NCBI RefSeq assembly: GCF_027596085.1
Contig: NC_072465.1
Coordinates: forward strand, 4,653,579-4,717,578
Length of the DNA stretch: 64,000 nucleotides
From: Anoplopoma fimbria
Lineage: Eukaryota; Chordata; Actinopteri; Perciformes; Anoplopomatidae
Direction: 5' to 3'
In this document: positions 11,124 to 24,024 of the stretch, one piece after another
Position numbering within the stretch: the stretch's first letter is position 1
Layout: every line of letters begins with the position of its first letter
Notes under the pieces: model-generated
Database searches by the model: none
What the model was told of the DNA's origin: nothing
What the model saw: the letters and a program-made list of their open reading frames with translations, nothing else
Made by a program: the position numbers and the translations under genes

Positions 11124-14100
11124 ACCCACAGCAGGATGAGCAGAGCAGCCTGGGTGTCCTTTTTCCTCTTTTCCACAGCAACTTCCGGCGCCTCATCCAG
11201 GGAGATCTTTCTGTTCTTGAAAACTAGCAGCAGCTCTATAGAAAACCTGCACTCATGTTTTTTAAGTCACTAGGAACAAACTTTTTGTACAACTCAGTTT
11301 GCAGACACGGTCCACTGTGTTTAACTTTCACACTTGAGTTAAATAACACCTACAGTGAATTCTTGATGGTGATGTTTTGGTAGGCCTGGGTGATTTTAAA
11401 TACCCACCACCAGACTGGCTCCTCTCTTGACTCTGAATGGGAAACGCCTCAACACACTCAGCGAACTTACTATAAAAGACCAGGCTATAACCCCCCCAGG
11501 AGTTTAGCTTAGTGGGAACATCTTATACAGAGGCAGTACGGAAGAAGAGAGGAAGAAGAAATATAAAAAGAAAAGAGAGAAAAACAGTGCTTGTACTATG
11601 TGTGCATCTATTGAATATTTAGAGAATCATCAATATTTCAGTGAATTCTGAGAATAACATAAAAGTGTGGAGACAATAGGACAGTGTAGTGAAGCCTAGC
11701 TCCATTCACTGTAGCTTGACTGAACTCGATAAACAACAACGCAGGGATGGAATTTTTACAACAAAAGGTTCCCATCCTAGGGGTTGGGAGACCCCGAGGG
11801 GTCCTTAGATGAATCTAAGATGTCTCATTATTTTTCAGATCATTTTTGTGAAATACTTTCACCACATAATGTCTCTAGAAACCCTTTAAATTAAATATAT
11901 TGAAAGAAGAAAAAAAATCAACTTTAGTCAAACTGCTAACTTGCTCATGTCCACAATATAACCATAACCTGTGGTTAGGTGACAGAAGTTGTTCTTGGAA
12001 ACCACAACTTTACCCCCGTGTATGTCAGCTGCTGGCATTCTTAAAATGTACGTGCCGTAACATTATTCTGGTTAGCTGTAATGTGAATGTTGGTAAATTG
12101 TGGTCTAGCCATCTAAATGCCGAGTTTCAACCCCTGGATGACAAATTTTAATTTGACTTCATTATATAACAAGCCTAAGAGCCTACAGATGTGCTAGTAG
12201 CTTTTAGAGGCTGTTCTTATGGCCCAGACACACCAAAATGACTTTGAAAAAAAATAACTTTTGCATCGCCTCACGCTGCCTGTGACTTTGCCAAAAAGTT
12301 GCACTTGAACACATCGCAAAGAATAGGCTGCAGCCAACAGCCAAGTAGCATGTACGTTCTGCGCCTGTGTGAGAGTAAATAACTCTCTATATATATATAG
12401 GTAGTGAGTCATGCATTCGTCATTCAAAAGGGGATATACAAGCCATTATGATACATACATTAAACAAATCAGCGTTTGCCTACTATTTTCACAAATGTCT
12501 CTCTAAACAGCTTCATTCTAAATGACCATGTTGTTGTAAAAATATTCACATATTGGAATTATCTGATGACATGAGGATGAAAAAATGAGAACAGCCTTCT
12601 GTGTGCCCTCTTGACATTACTCATTTCCTTGCTTTCCACACTTCCGTTTCTCTTCTTGTGTACTGATTTGCCTAAGCTGAAAGCCATCAGGATGATTTCA
12701 TCATATACCTCTTTATATTTACACTAGAAATCCAAATCGGGTACATGACCAGAAGAGTCAGTATGTGCATATCTGTCCCCTTCATCTCCTGATCTCTGAC
12801 CTCAGGGTCATTTAAAGTCCACCACATTCCAAAACACATTACTACAGTACCACATCTTGCTGAATTAGCATGAAAACACGTTTATTTTTCCATGAGAGAA
12901 AAAACTGGAAATTCTTCTACGCAGGAACAAAGACTTGTTGGAGCCATAAAACTGTCTATCGGGCTCCTTTAGTCTGTGTCCACTGACAACGTTTTATTCC
13001 AGTTTGTCAAAGGGGAAAAGTTTACTTTTTATTGTGAGAGTGCAAAGACAAGGCAATTGAAGGTTGCATTCCTGGGCCCTCTGTTGCCCCTGTAATAGTT
13101 TACTTTACAGCAAAGAAGGCAGGATGGTCTTTATGATTCAGACCCTCCCCTTCCATTGTGGATTCCCAGTAAGAGAGAAAAAGCCTCAGGAATCCATGGC
13201 TGACTTGTAAACTTTGAACAAGCTGGCTCCAACCTAGTTGCTCTTTCTTTTTTTTGCCAAAATACTGTAGTTTTACGCTATTTATTCAACGGTTTATAGA
13301 TTTCAAACTAATTTAAACTATTGTATTTTCTTCATACTGCTCCGTTTTTTGATCTAATAATTGTGTACCTCTCCTCCCAAAGTAATTCCTCAGTGGACCA
13401 AGTCATGCAGCTTATTGTGTCCCACGATAACAATGTAGGATTTGTAATCAGAACAGGGTTTTGGGATTTCACAAACTGAGCTTCAGCAGCCACTGAACAG
13501 CACAGAGACACCAGTATAGCTCAAAACATCTCTATGAAGTCAGTACTGCTCATAGAGGGACTTTGTCATCGAGTGATTGGTGTTAATCAGAATCAGCTGA
13601 TACCGATAAACCAACAATGTTCAGTGCTCTCCTCGAACATGTGTGATGCTATTTGTACTGCATTCCTAAGACGGAGTTGCACACATTAGTCGCACACATT
13701 AGTCACACACCAACCCAAACCCCCTGCACTTCATATTACAAGATACTGTTTTTTTCACAGTATAAGAAAATGAACGGACTCCCAGTTATGACAGAGTGAG
13801 TGAAGAAGGCAGCAGGTTTAAATCCTCCCTGCTGCATGAATGGTCTCTACAGTAAAAACTATTATCTTAGGGCACACAGGGACAGAACAATGGTTTCTTC
13901 ATCAGTAGTATGGATGGCTGATTCTATTCAGAGTACCAGAGATGTGAAAGGGCTCCCCTTGAATGCTACTACTTAAAGAAGAAACCCTTGAGTTGTTTTT
14001 TTTTTTTTACAATTGCAGAATGTTTACTTTGCCAAATTGCTGGTGGCTTTAACAGCTGTCACTATTGCAGGGCAGCAAATTATTCTGATTGTGTCCTAAT

Positions 14101-14208
14101 TTATTGATAAACGCATCAGCTGTATTGAAGCATATGAACACCGGAAAGGATACTGACTGTGTGGCCATCGGTGTTATTTATGCGAATTCAGTGAAGTGAT
14201 GCCGTTAC
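11124..14208. other. Non-coding, no gene recognised
   Basis: Probable prickle2 intron. The stretch 12215-12440 ('cccagacacaccaaaatgac' onward) resembles the edge of a dispersed hAT-like repeat, at low confidence. Nothing else could be assigned. Confidence 0.4.
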
Positions 14209-14294
14209 CTCCATTTGTGCAGAGCAAAGCCGGGACACTGTTCCCCACAGGCGATACAGGGCTGTCCTCTCTGCGGCTCATCTGCAGGGTTCAG
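14209..14294 (-). CDS. prickle2: Prickle2 amino-terminal exon (partial gene)
   Basis: On the minus strand this segment reads in one frame and contains RGQPCIACGEQCPGFALHKW, then ends TGG-AG at a good donor (gtaacg). The pattern CxxCxxxCPGFxxHxWRK is the small Cys-rich segment just before the PET domain in long Prickle and Testin isoforms. Prickle proteins are cytoplasmic and membrane-associated planar-cell-polarity factors. The 5' boundary is uncertain. An acceptor could be ...aaaag (exon end 14294) or ...ctgcag (14281). Alternatively the frame stays open to an ATG at 14328-14330 with A at -3, giving a 40-codon first coding exon. PRICKLE2 and ADAMTS9 are same-strand neighbours in mammals, which supports prickle2 over prickle1 or prickle3. 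The PET and LIM exons were not found to the left, so they must lie outside the window. The a/b paralogue cannot be told. Confidence 0.75.
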
Positions 14295-14791
14295 CTTTTG
14301 GGGAAACAGGAACAGAAGACGATGGGTCATAGTTTGCTTTTGCTTTGTCCATTTAGACAACAACTCTCTACCTTGTGGCTCTAAATGTCAGACTGTCATC
14401 AGCTAAGTGGTGAGTACTTTAATGAGTTACTTCACCTGATGTATCACTACAAAAACAAATTGTTTTCAAAGCACCACAGAAACAGTATTATGTGATAACT
14501 AATTTAAAAAAATGAATTCTTCAAAGTCACCAGCATTAATTACAGTTAAATTAAATAAACACCTACAACAACAAAACAACAGTTTGGCTCTTCATCAGTG
14601 AAATAATATAATATGTCCTATATTCAACAAAACAAGCCACTGGTTGAAAGAGACAGAACATATCTTTTTCATCATGTCTCAAGCTGTGTTGCTAATTAGA
14701 CTTTCATAACAGATGGAACTTTTGCCCTTAGCAACAGGACAGAGCAGGAAACAGGGAAAACTTCACATCAAACTAAAATAAGTTGCATGCG

Positions 14792-14846
14792 TTTTTTTTT
14801 TTTTTTGTATTATTTTTTTTTTTTTTTTTTATTATTATTATTATTA
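14792..14846. repeat. T-rich tract followed by (ATT)n
   Basis: A long impure T run grades into ATT repeats between the prickle2 exon and its putative promoter. Confidence 0.9.
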
Positions 14847-14904
14847 ATTAAAGCAAATCGAGACATGCGCAAATGGAAAGCACCAAACCTCTAACCTTGT
14901 TTTT

Positions 14905-15185
14905 GCCTACCTACCGATCTGCTGTAATCTCTCCTCTTATAGCCGCGACTGAACATGACAGGCTGATCACAGGTCAGTGAAGGCACAGTCGGCTACTGGC
15001 GAGAACTAATGGCGCACAGGGGAAAGCACAGATCAGTGCACAGTTGTTCAAATGTCCTCACGACTTTTTCTCCAAACGCACCTAGTCACGACGGCGGTCC
15101 TATGCTATTAACCTCCTTCATTAATGGATGGAGCTGTTCCGGATTGCAGCTCCACCCTGTTTCCTCACAGCCAATAGAGGACTAG
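14905..15185 (-). promoter_or_regulatory. Putative prickle2 promoter and 5' end
   Basis: On the minus strand there is an ATTGG (inverted CCAAT) word at 15171-15175, several CpGs, then 'ggctataagagg' with a TATA-like TATAAG at 14936-14941. A start site would be expected near 14910. Directly after this comes 'gatcg|gtaggt', which could be a donor. The prickle2 coding exon is about 600 bp downstream. The CCAAT-to-TATA distance (about 230 bp) is longer than usual, so the call rests mainly on the TATA-like word, the CpGs and position. Confidence 0.3.
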
Positions 15186-15189
15186 AAAA

Positions 15190-18100
15190 ATACTTTTGAA
15201 AAAAAAAAAAGCGACGCACTATAATTAAACTTGGACAAACCAGTGATGCAAGTGGTAAATGCCAGTGTGGGCGAGTACTGACGTCCAGCCTGAGAAGATC
15301 TCAAGGCAAATAACAGCAGACCCTGTAATCATTGAGTTTGTGCTCAATGATTACATGTTTTATGCTTTCAAACACCCTATTTTTCATATGACCAGTTTCT
15401 TATTATTCATTATGAGTTTAAAGAAACGAGGCAAATCTCATTGTGCCAAAAGATTCAGTTAGAAATATATATTAAATTAAATCAATATAGCATAATGCAA
15501 CCTTGACTCATCTATTCACTGTTAAATTTGTCAAAAATGTACTTTTAGATTGTGTGTTTCTTTTGTATGATATTTAGTTCTATAGTATACTGTGGTCTTA
15601 TGGTATTGGACAATTTTTTTTTGTCTGTGCTTTCAGAAGATAGGAACAAAGACATTGCACTACACTTTATACTGTGTATGTGACAAATAAACAGGGGTTG
15701 TGATTTGTTTGGTGATTATTGTTTGGCAACTCCATTTAAAAAGAAAAAAAATCGTCCAATAGAAAGAAATCCATTCACAACTATTCGTGGCATCAGCCCC
15801 ACAGTATTTTGCATACCTCAACCTTAGATATACTGACAGAGCTGCATAATAGAGCAGAGCCTTGAGCAAAATATGCGTCTAGAAATGATAATATAGTTTA
15901 AGCACATCTTGGTGGAAGAATGGCTGTGAGTCAGAGCGCTCTCAGACTTAGGCTGTGCCGCCAAAGCCCTTTCTCTGGTGATGAATAGTAGGCACTTGCT
16001 GCAGAGAGTCAACACTGTCAGACCACCGGGAATAAAAACGCCCCGTGGGGGACATGGCAGACGTGTCTTGTGTGATGAATAGAGGTTAGGAATTAATCCT
16101 TCTGAACAACTGTGAATTAGGAGATGCTCAGAGAGTAGATACAGGAGAGCATTGGCATGAATGTCTCTTAATAGTGAGTGGGAACAGGAGGAGAGATATT
16201 GTGTTGTCCCTGATGTAAAGGTGTTTTTTTAGGTACCCTCCATTTATTCTCCAAAGACAGAAGTGTTTCTAGTCAATAACCGCGTATTAGTAGAGCTTGA
16301 AATCAAAATGTGCTTTAATATAATGACTGTAAACCCTGGACTACAGACAGGCAGGTAGAAATGCGAAGGTCTCTCCACAGTGCCAACAATCTCGCCACAA
16401 GGTCCATTTAGCAGCTTTTCTGGAACTTTTTGATACATCATACAATTTCTAAACTATAAATGGCTGTACAGAAACAAGTTGTAACACAACATTGACATAT
16501 TATTGCCTTATAAATTGGCACATTTACACATACAGAGCAAAGTAAGCATTAACTGCTTCGCATGCAAGTAGTCATGTGAAAATATTGATTATAGCTGCTT
16601 TGAAATCAACATGGACACAAATCCAACATTACCAAACCAACACAAATCCAATTCAATGACTATTGAAAAATTAATGTTTCATGTGAAATGAAAGCTCCAG
16701 AAGAGCTACTGAATGGGCCTTGTGGTGAAATGATTTGGTCTACTGCTGTTTTTGAGGTCAAGAATTAACTTTATTTGTTGTGTAAATGATCAAAATTGGA
16801 CTCGCTGTGTATGAGAAAATCCCCTCATTGTAATGTAACAAATTTATGTGGTTCTTTAATAGGAATATTTTCTTACATTATGTTTATATTTGATTGATTC
16901 TCATCATAGAATATCTTCAAACGCCTATATCTGTCAATCAATAAAAAACACAAGGAAAGTGCTCTCTCTTTCTTGTTCTTTCATCTTCTTCCCATTTTTT
17001 GGAGCAAGAAAAACAGAAAGTCAGCAGCAGGTATTGCTGTGTTAAAAATATTTTGTACTGGATTGAATTTAGACAGAGAAGCAGCGAGTTCTCAAGGACA
17101 GACCGGTAACCCTGGGACACTGGTGTATAAAGCAAGAAAACCTCCTTGTCACACTTCAGTAGTCTAGAGTCCAATGAGATTAAGATAGAAAAAGAGAGGA
17201 ATGAAAAGAAGACAAATGCAGTCATTCTACATTCAGATAAACACATTCTGTAGCTGGGAATCCACACTTTTTTAGTGTGTGCATGTGTTCCTGAGGCTTA
17301 CTGTACCACTGAGCCCCAGTTCAAAGCCATCCTAGATTACCTTGAGGAATGATGATGATAATGATGGTAGAGGGAGCCGGCCCTGGGGACCCATGACTTT
17401 AAAACTCCCCTCATTAAGTCTTAAGTTAAGAGCCTAAACACTGTTGGCAGAAGCAAAAACAGCTTGCATGCTAGTAGTAGCAAAATCCACTTTTTTGGTT
17501 GGACAGTCAACAGGATGCAGTGAGTGTCAGCGTAGCGGGTATTGGCCTTTTTTTCCCCCCGCTGTCATTGTGGAAAACAACATTCTTCATAATCTGGGAT
17601 TTTTGATGCCGTGCATTTTACCTGGTATTATCTCAAATATCTTGCCAGTGAACTTTAGACCTGCATAAATCTGTCAGGGCTGATTTGGCTTCAATGAGCG
17701 GCTGCTTGCAAGGTGGCAGGCATGATGTTCAGAAGCGTTGGGAACTTCTAGAGCAGCCTGAAGCCTACAGCTGCTTAGGTCACTGCTCTAATCCCTGTGG
17801 GAAAGGTCTGGGAGACTCGCACTGTTACTGCACACTGTACTCATCAGCATACAGATATGGAAATACACAGGGAGGCAGCAGTCTCTGTGAGTATTTGTGT
17901 GTGTTTATGATATTCATCATAACTATGCATATTCATCACCTTTTTATTCGACAGTAAAAACATCTTGGATCCCCTGTCTCAGTTTGCTGAGCAATTGTTG
18001 TCAACACTGTTGTCGGGTGTCCAATGTTCTCCCTCCCCACCCATCCCATTCTATCTTTTTCACAGATATGCACCTCTAGACACCCTTCCTCTCACCTAAC

Positions 18101-18749
18101 AACATTTAGAGATGACAGAAACATCTTGCACTGTTAAAAGCAGTCAGCAAAAACGAATTAAGTGACTATTACTGCATTATTCACCATTTCCTGTTTCCTC
18201 CCCTGGATGGAGGTAAAATGACGGCAGTGGTTGGTGTCATTTAGATTCAAATATCAGATCACTGTAAGGGACCCGGAGGAGCAGAGGAAAAACTACAGGC
18301 CAGTGAAGATTACCAACAAGAACACTGAGGTGAAGCACTGCTCCCATAAAAACTATGGATCTGCTAACTAATCTGCAGCTAAGAGTGGATTCTGCTTTAG
18401 AGTCCACTGTGTGGATATTACCTGTTAAAATATATATTATTTATTTATTTATTACATATATATTATTATATATGTACATGTGTTCAAATTTGTAAAACTC
18501 TTAATAAGCGCCTATGTACAAAAGGAAATAAAGGCTATAAAGATTTGAATCTTTGTAAAATTTACTATCTCATAATTAGGAGAAATTATATTCTAATTGA
18601 GAGAAAACTTTCTCGAAGTTATAAGAACCTGAACTTGTTTTGTAATTGCGAGATAGTAAGTCATAATAATGAGATATACAAAAACGCAGACAGGTTTTTG
18701 GGTCAATGAATGTATGTATTTTCAATATGATTCAATACACACATATATA
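15190..18749. other. Intergenic, no gene recognised
   Basis: Between the putative prickle2 promoter and the Tc1 element. AT-rich. The part at 18400-18700 contains words such as 'agatagtaagtcataataat' that look like a decayed dispersed repeat. No exon supported. Confidence 0.45.
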
Positions 18750-18751
18750 TA

Positions 18752-18950
18752 CAGCGGGTAAAATAAGTATTGAACACGTCACCATTTTTCTCAGTAAATA
18801 TATTTCTAAAGGTGCTATTGACATGACATTTTCACCAGATGTCGGTAACAACCCAAGTAATCCATACATACAAAGAAAACCAAACAAATAAGTTCAGAAA
18901 TTAGGTGATGTGTAATTAAATGGAATGACACAGGGAAAAAGTATTGAACA
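18752..18950 (+). repeat. Left terminal inverted repeat of Tc1 element
   Basis: Runs from 'cagcgggtaaaataag' to 'gggaaaaagtattgaacac'. It pairs with 20152-20350 with scattered substitutions, for example 'gatgtcggtaacaaccc' against the complement of 'gggttgttactgacatc'. Outer and inner direct repeats share 'aagtattgaacac'. Confidence 0.95.
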
Positions 18951-18967
18951 CGCTTACTGAAATGTAT

Positions 18968-19983
18968 TTAATACTTGGTACAAAAGCCTTTGTTGGTAAT
19001 GACAGCTTCAAGACGCCTCCTGTATGGAGAAACTAGTCGCATGCATTGCTCAGGTGTGATTTTGGCCCATTCTTCCACACAAACAGTCTTCAAATCTTGA
19101 AGGTTCCGTGGGCCTCTTCTATGAACTCTGATCTTTAGTTCTTTCCATAGATTTTCTATTGGATTCAAGTCAGGTGATTGGCTGGGCCATTCTATTTTTT
19201 TTCTCTGAAACCAATTGATAGTTTCCTTGGCTGTGTGTTTGGGATCATTGTCTTGCTGAAATGTCCACCCTCGTTTCATCTTCATCATCCTGGTAGATGG
19301 CAGCAGATTTTATCAAGAATGTCTCGGTACATTTTTCCATTCATCCTTCCTTCAATTATATGAAGTTTGCCAGTGCCGTATGCTGAAAAACAGCCCCACA
19401 CCATGATGTTCACACCTCCAAACTTCACTGTTGGTATGGTGTTTTTGGGGTGATGTGCAGTGCCATTTGACCTCCAAACATGGTGTGTATTATGGCATCC
19501 AAAGAGTTACATTTTGGTCTCATCTGACCAGACTATATTCTCCCAGTATTTCACAGGCTTGTCTAAATGTTGTGCAGCAAACTTTAAACGAGCTTCAACA
19601 TGCTTTTTCTTCAGCAATGGAGTCTTGCGTGGTGAGCGTGCATACAGGCCACGGCGGTTGAGTGCATTACTTATTGTTTTCTTTGAAACAATTGTACCTG
19701 CTAATTCCAGGTCTTTCTGAAGCTCTCCACAAGTGGTCCTTGGCTCTTGGACAACTCTTTTGATAATTCTTTTCACTTCTCTGTCAGAAATCTTGCGAGG
19801 AGCACCTGGTCGTGGCCGGTTTATGGTGAAATGATGTTCTTTCCACTTCCGGATTATGGCCCCAACAGTGCTCACTGGAACATTCAGAAGTTTAGAAATC
19901 CTTCTGTAACCAATGCCATCAGTATGATTTTCAACAATAAGGTTGCGAAGGTCTTGAGAGAGCTCTTTGCTTTTACCCATCAT
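18968..19983 (-). pseudogene. Tc1-like transposase, broken
   Basis: Starts MMGKSKELSQ at 19983. The first part holds the paired helix-turn-helix DNA-binding region ('YRRISKLLNVPVSTVGAII') and an NRPRPGAPRK linker, and reaches the first catalytic Asp in WSDETKM. A TAA stop at 19507-19509 follows. The frame then continues open through the middle of the catalytic domain until a one-base loss near 19305-19312. The final part (19288-18968) holds the second Asp (QQDNDPKHT) and the Glu ([11 protein letters not shown]) and ends at the usual C-terminus GFCTKY. Two residues appear to be missing before [11 protein letters not shown]. All three DDE residues are present, but one stop and one frameshift separate them, so this copy cannot make transposase. 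Confidence 0.93.
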
Positions 19984-20151
19984 GAGATGTTTCTTGAGTG
20001 GTAATGAGACACCTTTTTATAGGCCATCAGTTGGGAATGAACTAGCTGATATTAATTTTCACTGACAAGGGGCAGGATTGCTTTCTAATTACTGATAGAT
20101 TTCAGCTGCTGTCTTGGCTTTCCATGCCTTTTTGCACCTCCCTTTCTTCAT

Positions 20152-20347
20152 GTGTTCAATACTTTTTCCCTGTGTCACTCCATTTTATTACACATACCTT
20201 ATTTCTGAACTTATTTGTTTGGATTTCTTTGTATGTATGGATTACTTGGGTTGTTACTGACATCTGGTGAACATTTCATGTCAATAGCACCTTTAGAAAT
20301 ATATTTACTGAGAAAAATGGTGACGTGTTCAATACTTATTTTACCCG

Positions 20348-20350
<3 letters not shown>
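20152..20350 (-). repeat. Right terminal inverted repeat of Tc1 element
   Basis: Inverse partner of 18752-18950, beginning 'gtgttcaatactttttccc' and ending at 'ttattttacccgctg'. Confidence 0.95.

Positions 20351-20398
<48 letters not shown>
20351..20398. repeat. (TA)n microsatellite at the transposon's right edge
   Basis: About 24 TA units that begin with the target-site TA of the Tc1 insertion. Confidence 0.97.
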
Positions 20399-20400
<2 letters not shown>

Positions 20401-20401
<1 letters not shown>

Positions 20402-23400
20402 GCAAGTCCTGTAATAAATCTGGCTGCTCAAAAGGTCAAATTCAGACACTAGAAGTTTTAGAAGTTAAAATGAGAACTTTGCAGATGTGATTTTATTTCA
20501 CAATTAGGTTTTCTGAGTCAAATTTGTATGGTGATCATTTACTTCCATAACATGCACTACGTACATAAATGCAGAGATTAATAAATCTTGAGCAAAAAAG
20601 CTTACCTCTGTGGTGTCATGAGTATATTTGTTATGTTTCTGCTTTCAACCACCTGACCAGCCTGCATTCTTGCTGATGGCTTTTGTCAAACAGAACACGC
20701 CCCTGTGAGGTCTCCATGGAGACGGATACCCTGGACAACTCACACAAACTTACATACGCACACATGAGGATGTCAAATACACATTAAAGGTGCATCTAAT
20801 GATATTTGACATGTCCTTTTCTGCTTGACTATCACTGATTATAAGGTGCTCATGATTCCAATCATAGTAGACATTTTGCACTAACTCACCCTATCAGATA
20901 GCATCAGTATCTGTACAAAAAATCAGATGTGTCAGATTCTTTACCAAGGACCGAGACATATTATTTCTTGCAATGGAAAACATGAATATATTTCTGAATC
21001 TTTGGTTCACCTGAGTTCCCATAAACAGAGTAAGTACAGGTGCCACTTTCTGTTTTGATCAGATATGCAGCTGAAAACCTGGAGCGATACGGTCTCTACA
21101 GCCAGAAGCCATTTGTCTTTGTAATGTCAGACCTGCATTCAGCATGAAGGGAGTAATTCATCATAACCGTCAATGGTGATGCAACTATTGATGAACGGGA
21201 AGGCAGTGCTCTTTGGAATACATTTGTCTACATCTGGAAGAAGTCTGTTGTTATTTTATCAGAAATATCTGATGTAATACAAACCTGCTGACACGCTGCT
21301 GTCATCAAGCTACTGTTTTTTAGAGGAGCCGTCTCACAGCCATCTTGTGTAAGCAAGAAAGAGTAAAAGAAGCACAGAGAGTTCTTCCACAAATTGACCC
21401 ATGGGATTTTTTAAAAACGACTTCATGTTAAGTTTAGACTAGCCCTCTGCAGCTGTTGAAAGCTCACATCTCCCTCTCTTATCAATCACCAAATTATGTA
21501 ATGGCTATAATTTGTCAGCCTCATCTAGGATTACCAAAATAACATGAATCATAGATCATGAAAGCAGGTCTATATTAGTCTACCAGAGCAACTTAAATGC
21601 ATATTCATTCTTCCCCACAGTTAATTGTGGCATTTTATTCCCAACTTAATATGATAATGAAGTTACATAAAGGATGTCGGAGTCAGGTGCATACACCTGG
21701 ACCAGTATGTTGAAGCTAAAGCTGCACCAACTGACCTTTGCTGAACAGCTGCAGCTGTGGCCCCAAATGACAATTATGGGCTACTGGTGACTAGTAAAAC
21801 GTAGTATAACAGTAGCACAAGTAGTCAATGAACCGACCCAGCAACATCTGTTTAATCAAGATCTACCTAAAGTTTGCTAATATTAGCCACCATAAGCTAC
21901 TGGTCATACCAGACGAGACTATAGAAGCAAAACGGCTGCATTTACAGAGTTGAGCATGGGCGTTTTTATGAGTGGTTGAAGTAAAAGGTCATTCCCTGTT
22001 TGTGTTTTTGTATTCTGAAATCTGCTCTGCAATGAATTATAATTATTTGGAAAGACCAGTTTTGACATCTGGTAGATGGCCTGATAATTCATTGCTATGC
22101 ATACAGACAGAGACTAGATTAGGTCCATAAAACACACCTGTCAGGTCACAAGCCAGATGGTTATGATGACAGAAGGTGTGTAATCGTAATTGAGCAGAAG
22201 CAAAATGGAGCAAGAATTTTATGATCCAAGCATTAATCCGACTATTGTGTGTTCAGGATTTTTACAGCCAATGTTGTAGTTGGATGAAGCATCAAGGACA
22301 AAGTGGAGTAAAAACAATATATTAGTGTGAGAAGCAGACGGGCAGGCGTGGCATGTATCAGGCATTTTTATTTCCTTCTTATCATTGCTTATCTGATCTC
22401 ATACATAAATCATGCTTTTCATATGGCAGCACCAAAATCTGCTCATACGATTTATCCAGATATGACATAAATAAAAAGTATTCACAAAACAGGAAATGGG
22501 TTGCCAGACGGTTTAGTTTATGGCAATACTGGATGGTAATTCATAGTCATTCATGGTCAAAGCCTATGTACATTCACATAAAGAAAAGGTAAAATAAATA
22601 TTTGCATATAAAATAAAGCATTTATAATGACACTTTACTTTGTCAAACTTCAATGATACATTTTCAGTTACTCGATAAACATGTGGCAAATGCGAAAAAT
22701 ATGATAAATACACTTAAATATCATAATAATCCCTTCATTTATGACACCTGAGAACTCTATGGACTGAACTAAATTCTGACATTCACAAAAACTGTCAGCA
22801 AGACACAAAATGTTTACTTCCCTGTGTCTTTAGAAATAACTTCATGTATGGAGGCAGATTAACACTGAAATTCCCTTTGGCTGAAATTTGAACATTATCA
22901 TGTACAGTAAGGCACTGAAATAGCATCATATAAAAAAGGCTTTTATGAGCAAATATGGCTTCTTAATCAGTTGTACATCAAGTGTGCACCCTGCATATCT
23001 ACCATACACACAAAGCATTTCTCTTAGTATTTTCATTCTGAATTTGTCCTGTCATTTTATGTTTGAAAGAAAATGCTCATAGAACTGCATAAACCTGGCT
23101 AAAGAAATGTAAAAACAAACATATACACAAAAAGTACCCTGATATTGTCACAAAAACAACACGTCAAAATGCTTTAAACAGGAGCATATCGGTTAGAACA
23201 GTTTGCATAGTCTCTTAGAAAAAGAAAAAAAAAAGACGGAGAGAGGAATGTGAGGTACAGAAGGCAATGGTTTACAGGCAGCATCTGGACAGAAACACGC
23301 TGCGGGGCCTGTGGGCTCAGCAGTTTGAGAGGTGTCTCCAGGGCCGGACCAGTGCATCATATCTCCGGAGGTTCCTACTGGAATTTTATTGGCCTGAGGT

Positions 23401-24024
23401 GAAGTCTTTCTTTCAAGTTCCTCCAGATAAGATAACCTGTCTGCTCTCTAAAAGCTAAAGGCTAATGGCTCTCCGTGGTCACTGCACGCTACCTGAAAGA
23501 TATACACCAACATGGAGGAATTTGGTTCTCTCTGATGTCTGGCAACACAATCTCCTCAGCTCTTGTAATCGGTAGTGTGTTCCAGTGTGTTACAGGCTAC
23601 TACAGTGTGTTTGTTTATCGGGTGGTCTCATCTCCTCCCTAGCTCTGGCCTGTGAAGCCCACCTCCACACAAACTCTCCCTCGACATACACACACTTAAT
23701 TCTAGGAATATACGTTGTTATTAATATTACCCCTTCAACTGCCTCACAGTTACTCTTCCATAGCCGCTGTCTTCCAACTGCATAGTGGTTGCAGCTTCTT
23801 TTACTTTCAACTCAGCCAAAAGCATTAATGGATGTTTTTTTTATTTGAACATTCATTGTCAGTAAACGGTTTCACTTTATACTTTGTACTAAATTAAGGG
23901 AGACTGATGTGACTTCACCCCCCCTTTTTAGGTCCTTTTTACATTCTGTAAAACTACTTCTAATTACAGTATTAATACGGGTGTATTTTCCGAACGCAGG
24001 TGTGGTTGTCATGGTAGTAATACC
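20401..24024. other. Intergenic, no gene recognised
   Basis: AT-rich sequence between the transposon and the end of adamts9. Minus-strand AATAAA words near 23835 and 22364 would allow a longer adamts9 3' UTR reaching into this region. No coding signal seen. Confidence 0.45.

Larger units (their letters stand above)
18752..20350 (-). mobile_element. Tc1/mariner-type DNA transposon, complete ends, inactive
   Basis: A 1599-bp element bounded by 'cagcgggtaaaataagtatt' and its inverse '...cccgctg', flanked on both sides by the TA target duplication (18750-18751 and 20351-20352). Each terminal inverted repeat is about 199 bp. Each carries two similar direct repeats containing 'aagtattgaacac', one at the outer end and one at the inner end, as in IR/DR-type Tc1 elements. 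The transposase is on the minus strand and is disrupted. The right flank is a (TA)n microsatellite and the left flank is also TA-rich, so insertion was probably into a TA repeat. Confidence 0.95.
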
